Shown: positions 6,396-12,909 of the stretch, one piece after another
How the letters are laid out: each line of letters begins with the position of its first letter
How positions within the stretch are numbered: position 1 is the stretch's first letter
Made by a program: the position numbers and the translations under genes
Origin: an uncultured Thermoleophilia bacterium
Lineage (GTDB): Bacteria > Actinomycetota > Thermoleophilia > Gaiellales > F1-60-MAGs149
Reading direction: 5' to 3'
Length of the DNA: 12,909 nucleotides
NCBI GenBank assembly: GCA_902806305.1
Contig: CADCWC010000484.1
Coordinates: 1 to 12,909, forward strand
The notes under the pieces: generated by a model
Databases searched by the model: none
What the model saw: only the letters and a program-made list of their open reading frames with translations
Told to the model about the DNA's origin: nothing

Positions 6396-7765
6396 CCGCC
6401 GGACGGCTCGTCGTCGAGGGCTGCGCCCTGGCCACCGTCGACGGGGCCGGCACGGAGCACCGCTCGGGCCATCTCGTGGTCGAGGACGGTCGGATCACCG
6501 CCGTCGGGCCGGGGACGTGGACGCCGCCGGACGACGCGGTCGAGACACGGCGCATCGACGGCCGCGGCTGTCTGGCCGTCCCGGGGCTCGTCAACTGCCA
6601 CCACCACCTCTACCAGTGGGCCACCCGCGGGCTCGTCCAGCAGGGCAACCTGTTCGAGTGGCTGACGGACCTCTACCCGGTCTGGGCCCGGATCGACGAG
6701 CCGGTCGTCCACGCCGCCGCCCGCGCGGGCCTCGCCTCGCTGGCCCTCTCGGGCTGCACCCTCTCGACCGACCACCACTACGTCTTCCCGGACGAGGCGG
6801 GCGACCTGCTGGGCGCCGAGATCGAGGCCGCGCGCAGCGTGGGCCTGCGCTTCCATCCCTGCCGCGGCTCGATGGACCTCGGGCGCAGGCACGGCGGCCT
6901 GCCACCCGACACGGTGATCCAGGACCGCGACGTCATCCTCCGCGAGACCGACGAGGCGATCACGCGGCACCACGACCCCTCGCCTGACGCGATGCTGCAG
7001 ATCGCGGTCGCGCCGTGCACGGCGTTCACCGTGTCCGGCGAGCTCCTGCGGGAGTCGGCCGAGCTGGCCCGCCGGCGCGGCGTCCGGCTCCACACGCACC
7101 TGGCGGAGACCGTCGAGGAGGAGGCGTACTGCCTCGAGCGCTTCGGCGTGCGGCCGCTCGAGTACCTGGCCGAGCTCGGCTGGCTGGGTGACGACGTCTG
7201 GTTCGCGCACTGCATCCACCTCGACGACGGCGAGGTGGGGCGGCTCGGCGCCACCGGCTCGGGGGTGGCCCACTGCCCGACCTCGAACGCGCGGCTCGGC
7301 GCGGGCACGGCACCGATCGCCGCGCTGCTCGCGGCCGGCTCGCCGGTCGGCCTGGGGGTGGACGGCTCGGCCTCGAACGAGGACGGGCGGCTCGACACCG
7401 AGGTGCGGAACGCCCTGCGCGTGGCGCGGCTCCTCGACGACGCGAAGGCCATGACCGCCCGGCAGGCGCTCGCCCTCGGCACGATCCACGGCGCCCGCTG
7501 CCTCGGCCGCGCCGACGACCTCGGCTCGCTCGAGCCGGGCAAGCTGGCCGACGTGGCGCTCTGGCGACTCGACGGCCTCGGGCACGCCGGGATCGCCGAC
7601 CCGGTCGCCGCGCTGGTGCTCGGACCGCCCGCGCCGCTCGAGCTGCTGCTCGTCGGCGGGCGGCCCGTGGTGGAGCGCGGCGAGCTGCGCACCGCCTCCG
7701 AGGACGACATCGCGCGCCAGGCGGCGCGCGCCTCCCGACGCCTGCAGGCCGCGGTCTCGGCGTGA
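6392..7765 (+). CDS. 8-oxoguanine deaminase-type amidohydrolase
   Basis: This 457-residue metal-dependent amidohydrolase likely converts 8-oxoguanine to urate and ammonia in the cytoplasm. Expected active-site residues are all visible: H70 and H72 in 'NCHHHLYQW', H236 with E239 in 'HTHLAET', H273 in 'FAHCIH', and D324 in 'GVDGSASNE'. Segments typical of the 8-oxoguanine deaminase branch include 'LFEWLTDLYPVWA' (88-99), 'RGSMDLGRRHGGLPPD' (158-173) and 'GVAHCPTSNARL' (291-302). Triazine hydrolases are close relatives, so guanine, a triazine or another aminopurine cannot be fully excluded. The GTG overlaps the stop of the [2Fe-2S] gene (GTGA), with GGAGGCGGG just upstream. The stop overlaps the start of the molybdenum subunit. 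Its place between xanthine dehydrogenase genes supports a purine substrate feeding urate oxidase directly. Confidence 0.85.
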   Translation: MTAGRLVVEGCALATVDGAGTEHRSGHLVVEDGRITAVGPGTWTPPDDAVETRRIDGRGCLAVPGLVNCHHHLYQWATRGLVQQGNLFEWLTDLYPVWARIDEPVVHAAARAGLASLALSGCTLSTDHHYVFPDEAGDLLGAEIEAARSVGLRFHPCRGSMDLGRRHGGLPPDTVIQDRDVILRETDEAITRHHDPSPDAMLQIAVAPCTAFTVSGELLRESAELARRRGVRLHTHLAETVEEEAYCLERFGVRPLEYLAELGWLGDDVWFAHCIHLDDGEVGRLGATGSGVAHCPTSNARLGAGTAPIAALLAAGSPVGLGVDGSASNEDGRLDTEVRNALRVARLLDDAKAMTARQALALGTIHGARCLGRADDLGSLEPGKLADVALWRLDGLGHAGIADPVAALVLGPPAPLELLLVGGRPVVERGELRTASEDDIARQAARASRRLQAAVSA

Positions 7766-10143
7766 GCGGCGCATCGGTCGGCCCCCGGGGGGAGACGCCC
7801 GTCCCGGCCCCCGTGCCGGAGACGGCGCCGACGCCGCTCGTCGTCGACGACGGCGAGCTCGTGCGCGGGCGGATCGGCGTCAGCGCGCCACGCCCGGACG
7901 GCACGCTGAAGGTGGAGGGGGCCTTCGCCTACGCCTCCGACCTGTGGGCCGAGGGGATGCTCTGGGGCGTCACGCTGCGCAGCCCGCACCCGCGCGCCCG
8001 CATCCTCACGATCGACACGTCGCCGGCGGTGGCCATGGCGGGCGTGCACGCCGTGCTGACCCACGCGGACGTGCCGGGTCGGAAGACGTACGGCCTCGAG
8101 CATCCCGACCAGCCCGTCCTGGCCTGGGAGGACGTCCGCTACGAGGGCGAGGCGGTCGCGATCGTGGCCGCCGACCACCCGGAGACGGCCCGCCGCGCCG
8201 CCCGCAGCATCGTCGTCGAGTACGAGGTGCTCGAGCCGGTCGTCGATGCGGAGTGGGCGATGACGGACGAGGCGCCGCGCCTGCACCCGTCCGGCAACCT
8301 GCTGCGCCACGTGCCGATCCGCCGCGGCGATCCGGACGCGACGGGCGACGTCGTCGTGCGGGGCACCTACGAGGTCGGCATGCAGGACCAGGCGTTCCTC
8401 GGCCCCGAGTCGGGCCTCGCCGTGCCCGACGACGAGGGCGGCGTCGACCTGTACATCGCCACCCAGTGGCTGCACGTCGACCGCGAGCAGGTCGCCGCCT
8501 CCCTCGACCTGCCGCCCGAGAAGGTGCGTCTGACCCTCTCGGGCGTCGGCGGGGCGTTCGGCGGGCGCGAGGACGTGTCGATGCAGATCCACTCGTGCCT
8601 GCTCGCGCTCCGCACGCGCCGGCCGGTGAAGATGGTCTACTCGCGCGAGGAGTCGTTCTTCGGCCACGTGCACCGCCACCCGGCCCGGCTCGAGTACGAG
8701 CACCACGCCACGCGCGACGGGCGCCTCGTCGCGGTGCGCGCCCGGATCGTCCTCGACGGCGGCGCCTACGCCTCGTCGTCGACCGCCGTCTGCTCGAACG
8801 CCGCCTGCTTCGCGGTCGGACCCTACGCGGTCGCGAACTGCCACATCGACGCCTACGTCGTCTACACGGACAACCCGCCCTGCGGGGCCATGCGCGGCTT
8901 CGGAGCGGTCCAGGCGTGCTTCGCCTACGAGAGTCAGATGGACCGGCTGGCCGCCGCGCTCGGGATGGACCCGATCGACCTCCGGCTCCGCAACGCCATG
9001 GCGACCGGCGACGAGCTGCCGACGGGGCAGCGCGTGGCCGGTCCCGCGCCCGTGGCCGAGCTGCTCGAGCGCCTCCGCGCGATGCCGCTGCCGCCGCCCG
9101 CCATGGAGGGGCCGCGTGACGTGCGGGAGCTGCCGGGCGGCGTCTCGAACGCCACGCACGGGGAGGGCGTCCGCCGCGGCGTCGGCTACGCCGTCGGCTG
9201 CAAGAACATCGGCTTCTCGGAGGGGTTCGACGACTACTCGACGGCCCACGTCCGCCTGCAGATCGCGGCCGGCACGCCGCAGGCCGACGTCCACACCGCC
9301 GCGGCGGAGGTGGGGCAGGGCCTCGTCACGATCCTCGGGCAGATCGCCCGCACGGAGCTCGGCGTCGACGACGCCGTCGTGGTCCCGTCCGACACGACCG
9401 TGGGCTCGGCGGGCTCGTCGTCCGCCTCGCGGCAGACCTGGATGACCGGCGGGGCGGTGAAGATGGCCTGTGAGGCGGTGCGGGCCGACGTCTTCTCGCG
9501 CGTCGCCGAGCGCTTCGGCCGCGACCCGACGCAGCTGCTCCTGCGTGACGGACGCGTCGTCGACGCGAGCGGCGCGCCGATCGTCGCTCTGGCCGAGCTG
9601 CTCGGTGACGACGTCGTCGAGGCCACGGCGGAGCACCACCACCGGCCGACGTTCCCGCTCGACCCCGAGACCGGTCAGGGCGACGCCCACGTGGCCTTCG
9701 CCTTCGCCGCGCACCGCGCCGTGGTGGACGTGGACGTGGAGCTCGGGCTCGTGCGCGTGGTCGAGATCGCCACGGCCCAGGACGTCGGCAAGGCCCTCAA
9801 CCCGCAGGCCGTGGAGGGGCAGATCGAGGGCGGCATCGCCCAGGGCCTGGGGCTCGCGCTGATGGAGGAGATCCAGGTCCGGAACGGGCTCGTCCGGAAC
9901 CCGTCGTTCACCGACTACCTGATCCCGACGGTGCTCGACATGCCGCCCGTGCGGATCGACGTGCTGGAACTCGGCGACCCCGACGGCCCGTACGGCGTGA
10001 AGGGCGTCGGGGAGCCGCCGACGATCTCCTCGACGCCCGCCGTCGTGGCCGCGGTCCGGGCGGCCAGCGGCCGGCCGCTGACGCGCGTGCCCGTGCGGCC
10101 CGACGACCTCGTCGACCCCGCCCTGCTCGAGGGCTCGCGCTGA
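7762..10143 (+). CDS. pucD: Xanthine dehydrogenase, molybdopterin-binding subunit
   Basis: This 793-residue catalytic subunit binds molybdopterin and hydroxylates hypoxanthine and xanthine to urate. Conserved molybdenum-site elements are 'QDQAFLGPE' (208-216), 'GGAFGGRED' (263-271), 'AMRGFG' (376-381, with R378 and F380 as expected), 'EVGQG' (516-520) and 'GVKGVGEPP', whose E751 matches the general-base glutamate of this enzyme family. The order, an Ald-Xan a/b hammerhead domain (about 35-150) then the two molybdenum-binding domains, is standard. Length is slightly above the Bacillus PucD size because of a Pro-rich N-terminal extension of about 25 residues. The GTG start is supported by GTGA overlap with the deaminase gene (7762-7765). 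Cofactor sulfuration and maturation factors are not in the window. Also named xdhA or xdhD in other schemes. Confidence 0.92.
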   Translation: MSGASVGPRGETPVPAPVPETAPTPLVVDDGELVRGRIGVSAPRPDGTLKVEGAFAYASDLWAEGMLWGVTLRSPHPRARILTIDTSPAVAMAGVHAVLTHADVPGRKTYGLEHPDQPVLAWEDVRYEGEAVAIVAADHPETARRAARSIVVEYEVLEPVVDAEWAMTDEAPRLHPSGNLLRHVPIRRGDPDATGDVVVRGTYEVGMQDQAFLGPESGLAVPDDEGGVDLYIATQWLHVDREQVAASLDLPPEKVRLTLSGVGGAFGGREDVSMQIHSCLLALRTRRPVKMVYSREESFFGHVHRHPARLEYEHHATRDGRLVAVRARIVLDGGAYASSSTAVCSNAACFAVGPYAVANCHIDAYVVYTDNPPCGAMRGFGAVQACFAYESQMDRLAAALGMDPIDLRLRNAMATGDELPTGQRVAGPAPVAELLERLRAMPLPPPAMEGPRDVRELPGGVSNATHGEGVRRGVGYAVGCKNIGFSEGFDDYSTAHVRLQIAAGTPQADVHTAAAEVGQGLVTILGQIARTELGVDDAVVVPSDTTVGSAGSSSASRQTWMTGGAVKMACEAVRADVFSRVAERFGRDPTQLLLRDGRVVDASGAPIVALAELLGDDVVEATAEHHHRPTFPLDPETGQGDAHVAFAFAAHRAVVDVDVELGLVRVVEIATAQDVGKALNPQAVEGQIEGGIAQGLGLALMEEIQVRNGLVRNPSFTDYLIPTVLDMPPVRIDVLELGDPDGPYGVKGVGEPPTISSTPAVVAAVRAASGRPLTRVPVRPDDLVDPALLEGSR

Positions 10144-10148
10144 AGGAG
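10143..10148 (+). promoter_or_regulatory. Strong ribosome binding site before the thiamine-binding-like gene
   Basis: AAGGAG lies 5 nt before ATG 10154. This is the only near-consensus site at a gene boundary inside the operon, and it serves the only ATG start there. It suggests independent and efficient initiation for the small protein. Confidence 0.65.
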
Positions 10149-10153
10149 ACGCC

Positions 10154-10414
10154 ATGCCGGTCGCACCCGCCGAGCTGACCATCGAGTTCACCGTCGCGCC
10201 GGGGCCCGACGACGACCGGACGGCCGTGCGGGCCGCGGTCGCGGCCGCCGCCGAGTCCGGCCTGGCCCACGAGACTGGACCGGACCGGGTGGCGCTCTCG
10301 GGCGCGCACGACGCCGTCATCGGCGCCGTCGCGGGGGTCCTCGACGCCTGCGTCCGGGCCGGGGCGCGGGGCGTCGACCTGCGGATCGAGGTGCCCACGG
10401 AGGTGCGTCCGTGA
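10154..10414 (+). CDS. Thiamine-binding-like small protein (MTH1187/YqgV type)
   Basis: This 86-residue protein follows the ferredoxin-like beta-alpha-beta-beta-alpha-beta plan of the MTH1187/YqgV/YkoF family. There is a strand at 'LTIEFTVAPG' (8-17), a helix at 'TAVRAAVAAAAESG' (23-36), strands around 'AHETGPDRVALSG' (38-50), a helix at 'DAVIGAVAGVLDACVRAG' (52-69) and a final strand 'GVDLRIEV' (72-79). The spacing of the 'ESGL..E.GP....L.G....' core matches this family, whose members bind thiamine or related pyrimidines. No catalytic residues are expected. It lies 10 bp after pucD with a strong AAGGAG site and ATG start, and its stop overlaps the uraD start (GTGA, 10411-10414). The fold call is moderate; the role in purine breakdown is unknown. 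Confidence 0.6.
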   Translation: MPVAPAELTIEFTVAPGPDDDRTAVRAAVAAAAESGLAHETGPDRVALSGAHDAVIGAVAGVLDACVRAGARGVDLRIEVPTEVRP

Positions 10415-10920
10415 CGCTCGAGGAGCTCAACGAGCTCGACCGGGTCAGCTTCGCGCGCGCCGTCGGGCCGGCCTTCGAGGACGCGCCGTGGATCGCCGAG
10501 GCGGCCTGGGAGGCTCGGCCGTTCGCCTCCGTCGACGCGCTGCACGGCGCGATGTGCGCGGTGCTCGACGCGGCGCCCGACGACCGCCGGCTGCAGCTGA
10601 TCGGCGGCCATCCCGACCTCGCCGGCCGGGCGGCGGTCGCCGGGCAGCTGACGCGCGAGTCGACCGCCGAGCAGGCCTCCGCGGGGCTCGACCGCCTGAC
10701 CGAGGTGGAGCACCGCCGCTTCACGCGCCTGAACAACGCCTACACGGCCCGTTTCGGCTTCCCGTTCGTCATCGCGGTGCGCGACCACACCAAGGAGTCG
10801 ATCCTGGCCGCCTTCGAGGAGCGCCTGGAGCACACGGCCGAGGAGGAGCGGGCGACCGCCGTCGAGCAGATCAAGGCCATCGCCCGGCACCGGCTGAGCG
10901 GGATGGTGGAGGTGCCGTGA
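10411..10920 (+). CDS. uraD: 2-oxo-4-hydroxy-4-carboxy-5-ureidoimidazoline decarboxylase
   Basis: This enzyme decarboxylates OHCU stereospecifically to S-allantoin, the last step of urate oxidation. The 169-residue protein is of normal length and carries the hallmark 'GGHPDLA' with catalytic H67, then 'ESTAEQASAGL' with E87-Q88, and 'FTRLNNAYTARFGFPFVIAVR' broken up at 104-124, all typical of OHCU decarboxylase. The C-terminal helices contain 'EEERATAVEQIKAIARHRL'. The GTG overlaps the preceding stop and the TGA overlaps the uricase start (GTGA, 10917-10920), so translation is coupled on both sides. Being a single-domain protein, it is not fused to uricase as in Bacillus PucL. Confidence 0.93.
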   Translation: MTLEELNELDRVSFARAVGPAFEDAPWIAEAAWEARPFASVDALHGAMCAVLDAAPDDRRLQLIGGHPDLAGRAAVAGQLTRESTAEQASAGLDRLTEVEHRRFTRLNNAYTARFGFPFVIAVRDHTKESILAAFEERLEHTAEEERATAVEQIKAIARHRLSGMVEVP

Positions 10921-11867
10921 GGGTCCCGGGGGCGGCCTACCGGATCACCTACGGCAAGGCGGGCGTGCCCGTCCACCGCGTCCACGCGCCACCGCTGCGC
11001 GGCCTCCGGGCGGTGCCCGAGTCGGCCGCCACCGGTCGTCCGAACGTCCTCTTCGCCCACGAGATCGACGTCGAGGTGTTCGGCGACAACTTCCTGCCCG
11101 CCTACACGGAGGGCGACAACTCGACCGTCGTGGCCACCGACTCGATGAAGAACTTCATCCTCCGGCTCGGGCTCGACTCCGAGGCGAGCACGCTCGAGGG
11201 CTACCTCGACGACCTCGGCCGGCGGCTGCTGGCCACCTACGCGCAGATGGAGGGCGTCCGCGTGGCGGGCCGCGAACTGCGCTTCGACGCCGTGCCCGTG
11301 CCCGACGGGGACGGGGGCTTCCGCCCGAGCGACGTCCTCTTCAGCCGCCATCCGGGCGACCACGGCGTGGCCGTCCTGCGCTTCGGGCGGGTCGGCGACG
11401 AGGTGGTGGCCGAGGACGCGCGCGGCGGACGCGCCGGGCTCGAGCTCGTCAAGATCACGGGGAGCGCGTTCACGCAGTTCGTCCGGGACGGCTGGACCAC
11501 GCTGCCCGAGCGGCGCGACCGGCCGCTCTTCATCGGCCTGGACGTCGGCTGGCGCTACCTCGACCCGGCCGATGCGTCGGGTCGCGACCCGACGCGCTAC
11601 GTGGCCTCCGAGCAGGTCCGGGACGTGGTGGCGGCCGTGTTCGAGGAGCTCGTCTCCGAGTCGATCCAGCACCTCGTCAACGACATGGGCGCGCGGGTGC
11701 TGGAGCGCTTCGGACAGCTCGCGGAGGTCTCGTTCGACGCCCGCAACATGACCCGCGACCCCGTGGCCGTGTCGGACACCGACGACCGCGTCCGCGTGTA
11801 CTCCGACCCCTTCCCGGCCTTCGGCACGATCACCCTGACCCTGCGGCGACAGCGCACCAGGGCGTGA
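10917..11867 (+). CDS. Urate oxidase (factor-independent urate hydroxylase)
   Basis: This cofactor-free enzyme oxidises urate with O2 to 5-hydroxyisourate and H2O2. The 316-residue protein has K14 ('TYGKAG') and T74-D75 in 'NSTVVATDSMKNF', the Lys-Thr pair of uricase catalysis. The uricase signature runs from L175 to R202 ('LELVKITGSAFTQF ... W ... L ... R') with Ile at one usual Ser/Thr/Val position and Trp at one usual Phe/Tyr position. Near the C terminus N277-M278-T279 stands where fungal uricases have Asn-Lys-His, so the catalytic His is apparently replaced by Thr. GTG 10917 overlaps the uraD stop; the frame is open further upstream, but that is an out-of-frame reading of uraD. The stop overlaps uraH. 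The H2O2 formed implies a catalase elsewhere. Symbols used for this gene include uaZ and pucL. Confidence 0.94.
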   Translation: MRVPGAAYRITYGKAGVPVHRVHAPPLRGLRAVPESAATGRPNVLFAHEIDVEVFGDNFLPAYTEGDNSTVVATDSMKNFILRLGLDSEASTLEGYLDDLGRRLLATYAQMEGVRVAGRELRFDAVPVPDGDGGFRPSDVLFSRHPGDHGVAVLRFGRVGDEVVAEDARGGRAGLELVKITGSAFTQFVRDGWTTLPERRDRPLFIGLDVGWRYLDPADASGRDPTRYVASEQVRDVVAAVFEELVSESIQHLVNDMGARVLERFGQLAEVSFDARNMTRDPVAVSDTDDRVRVYSDPFPAFGTITLTLRRQRTRA

Positions 11868-12220
11868 GCGGCCGGCTGACGACGCACGTCCTCGACACCG
11901 CCGAGGGCCGCCCGGCCGCGGGACTCGCCGTGGCGCTCCACCGGGTCGCCGAGGACGGGACGCGCGAGCTGCTCGTCGAGGCCCGGACGAACGCGGACGG
12001 GCGGCTCGACGCGCCGCTCCTCGAGGGCGAGACGCTCCGCCCGGGGGTCTACGAGCTCGTGTTCGAGGTCGGCGCGCACTTCGGGAGCCGCCGGCCGACG
12101 TCGTCGGTGCCGTTCCTCGACCGGGTCCCGGTGCGCTTCGGCGTCGCCGACGCCGAGGCGCACTACCACGTGCCGTTGCTCGTCACGCCGTGGTCCTACG
12201 CCACCTATCGCGGCAGCTGA
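11864..12220 (+). CDS. uraH: 5-hydroxyisourate hydrolase (transthyretin-like)
   Basis: This enzyme hydrolyses 5-hydroxyisourate to OHCU. At 118 residues it has normal length for a cytoplasmic form and no signal peptide. The N-terminal motif 'LTTHVLDTAEGRPA' holds H8. The middle 'RTNADGRL' holds R47. 'EAHYHVPLLVTPWSYATY' holds H102. The chain ends in the diagnostic tetrapeptide Y-R-G-S (115-118), which distinguishes the hydrolases from true transthyretins. The GTG overlaps the uricase stop (GTGA, 11864-11867). It is the last gene of the operon, and 21 bp separate its stop codon from the stop codon of the facing small gene. No obvious terminator hairpin is visible there. Confidence 0.95.
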   Translation: MSGRLTTHVLDTAEGRPAAGLAVALHRVAEDGTRELLVEARTNADGRLDAPLLEGETLRPGVYELVFEVGAHFGSRRPTSSVPFLDRVPVRFGVADAEAHYHVPLLVTPWSYATYRGS

Positions 12221-12241
12221 GGACCGGGGGCGCGAACCGCG

Positions 12242-12421
12242 TCAGGCGGCTCGCAGCGCGCGGGCCTCGCGGTGCTCGTCCAGCGCGACGATGACCGCCT
12301 CCGGCTGGTCGTCGAGCTGGGCCAGCAGCTCGCTGGCGAGGTCGTGGATCTGGTCGCCGAGCGGCGTCTGCCAGGCGGCGGCCGCCGCGAGCTGTCGGAT
12401 CTTGAGGAGGTCGCTACGCAT
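12242..12421 (-). CDS. Small helical protein of 59 residues
   Basis: A 59-residue frame runs from ATG 12421 to TGA 12242 and is preceded by GGAGGGAG about 1-2 nt closer than ideal. The product starts 'MRSDLLKIRQLAAAAAWQT', continues 'PLGDQIHDLASELLAQL', and ends with 'EAVIVALDEHREARALRAA'. It has three likely amphipathic helices, no Cys, no signal peptide and no membrane segment. I do not recognise the family. The good ribosome site, natural composition and lack of a competing gene on either strand argue that it is real. It faces uraH with 21 bp between stop codons and lies downstream of the binding-protein gene on the same strand, 99 bp away. Confidence 0.6.
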   Translation of the reverse strand: MRSDLLKIRQLAAAAAWQTPLGDQIHDLASELLAQLDDQPEAVIVALDEHREARALRAA

Positions 12422-12422
12422 G

Positions 12423-12430
12423 CTCCCTCC
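12423..12430 (-). promoter_or_regulatory. Ribosome binding site of the 59-residue gene
   Basis: GGAGGGAG on the minus strand, just before ATG 12421, supports a gene that is otherwise easily missed because of its size. Confidence 0.55.
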
Positions 12431-12520
12431 ATCGTCCGCCGCGGCCGGACCTTGAGCGTCGCCGCACCCTGCTCTGCGGGCGCAGCGCCTCCCGGCGGCC
12501 GGCCCGTCGTCGCGCCGCCG

Positions 12521-12909
12521 TCAGACCTCGAGCAGCCGCTGGAACGTCACGCCCGTGCGGCCCACGCGCAAGATCGCGACCGACCCCGAGCCCGTCTCCG
12601 GGTCGAGGCCGACGGCTCCCAGCACGCCGCCGAGCGGAAAGGCGGGCAGCGCCTTCTGGAGCCCCGCGCGGGTTCCGTCGGAGGCGGCCGCCGCGTCGAG
12701 CAACCGGTCGGCGGCGTCGGCGAGCCGGGTGGCCTCCGGGACGACCCACCGCGGCACGTCGACCGAGGTCAGGTAGAGCCCGTCGACCGCGCGCCGGAGC
12801 GGCGCGGGTGGTGGGACGTGCAGCCTGCGGGGCGTCACGACGGGCACGTCGACGCCCGCCCGTCGCAGGCTGTCGAGCACCGCCCACCCGGGACCGCCCG
12901 CGTCGCTGC
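12521..12909 (-). CDS. Periplasmic binding protein, LivK-like, C-terminal part (partial)
   Basis: This frame is open from the window edge to a TGA at 12521-12523 and gives the last 129 or so residues. It reads '...SDAGGPGWAVLDSLRRAG', 'VPVVTPRRLHVPPP', 'VDGLYLTSVDVPRW', 'ATRLADAADRLLDAAAAS', 'LQKALPAFPLGGVLGAVGLDPETGSG' and ends 'GVTFQRLLEV'. This order, a helix with an Ala-rich face then 'L..A......G..G.V.LD..G', is how type I periplasmic binding proteins of the branched-chain amino acid (LivK) type end. The N terminus, signal peptide and ligand-binding residues lie outside the window, so the ligand is unknown. A GTG at 12880 is internal, not the start, because the good reading continues upstream of it. 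It might import a nitrogenous compound, but that is only suggested by location. Confidence 0.6.
   Translation of the reverse strand, partial: SDAGGPGWAVLDSLRRAGVDVPVVTPRRLHVPPPAPLRRAVDGLYLTSVDVPRWVVPEATRLADAADRLLDAAAASDGTRAGLQKALPAFPLGGVLGAVGLDPETGSGSVAILRVGRTGVTFQRLLEV

Noticed and set aside
6778..10890. Minus-strand open frame of over 1300 codons opposite the xanthine dehydrogenase genes
   Set aside because: It is a GC-rich antisense shadow with Arg/Val/Gly/His-rich composition and no domains, and it lies across well-supported plus-strand genes.
12422..12520. GC-rich stretch between the small gene and the binding-protein gene
   Set aside because: Apart from the ribosome site of the small gene, no promoter, clear hairpin with T-run or other reading frame stood out.

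Overview
The window is about 12.9 kb of very GC-rich DNA with strong G/C preference at third codon positions. GTG start codons are common, genes overlap at GTGA junctions, and some -10 elements (TAnnnT) sit directly in front of start codons with no leader. With the protein families seen, this points to a high-GC actinobacterium. A Thermoleophilia-type (Solirubrobacterales/Gaiellales) soil lineage is my best guess, by inference only. There are no RNA genes, CRISPR arrays or insertion sequences.

Left part (1-2836), accessory genes. On the minus strand lie an ankyrin-repeat lipoprotein (50-730), a start-less 3' remnant of a secreted Ig-like protein (808-1038), a VOC/glyoxalase-fold protein (1046-1444) and a secreted allene-oxide-cyclase/dirigent-like barrel protein (1569-2066). 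The VOC gene is preceded by a striking inverted repeat (1465-1500). Divergent from the barrel gene is a secreted PsbP-like protein (2195-2836).

Middle (2861-4911), minus strand. Malate synthase A (aceB) is translationally coupled through GTGA to a small multi-pass membrane protein. aceB is divergent, across 101 bp, from the main operon.

Main operon (5013-12220), plus strand. Eight tightly packed genes carry purines to allantoin: xanthine dehydrogenase FAD subunit, [2Fe-2S] subunit, an 8-oxoguanine deaminase-type amidohydrolase, the xanthine dehydrogenase molybdenum subunit, an 86-residue thiamine-binding-like (MTH1187/YqgV-type) protein, OHCU decarboxylase (uraD), urate oxidase and HIU hydrolase (uraH). 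Xanthine dehydrogenase and the deaminase both yield urate. Urate oxidase makes 5-hydroxyisourate, UraH makes OHCU, and UraD makes S-allantoin. Breakdown of allantoin further on gives glyoxylate, which the divergent malate synthase would condense with acetyl-CoA. That explains the pairing, although the allantoin-to-glyoxylate genes are not in the window.

Right edge (12242-12909), minus strand. A 59-residue helical small protein faces uraH. Upstream of it is the C-terminal part of a LivK-like periplasmic binding protein that runs off the window.

The most noteworthy points are the thiamine-binding-like protein inside a purine operon, the 8-oxoguanine deaminase gene placed between xanthine dehydrogenase subunit genes, and the 1465-1500 inverted repeat. 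No wholly unknown multi-gene system is evident.
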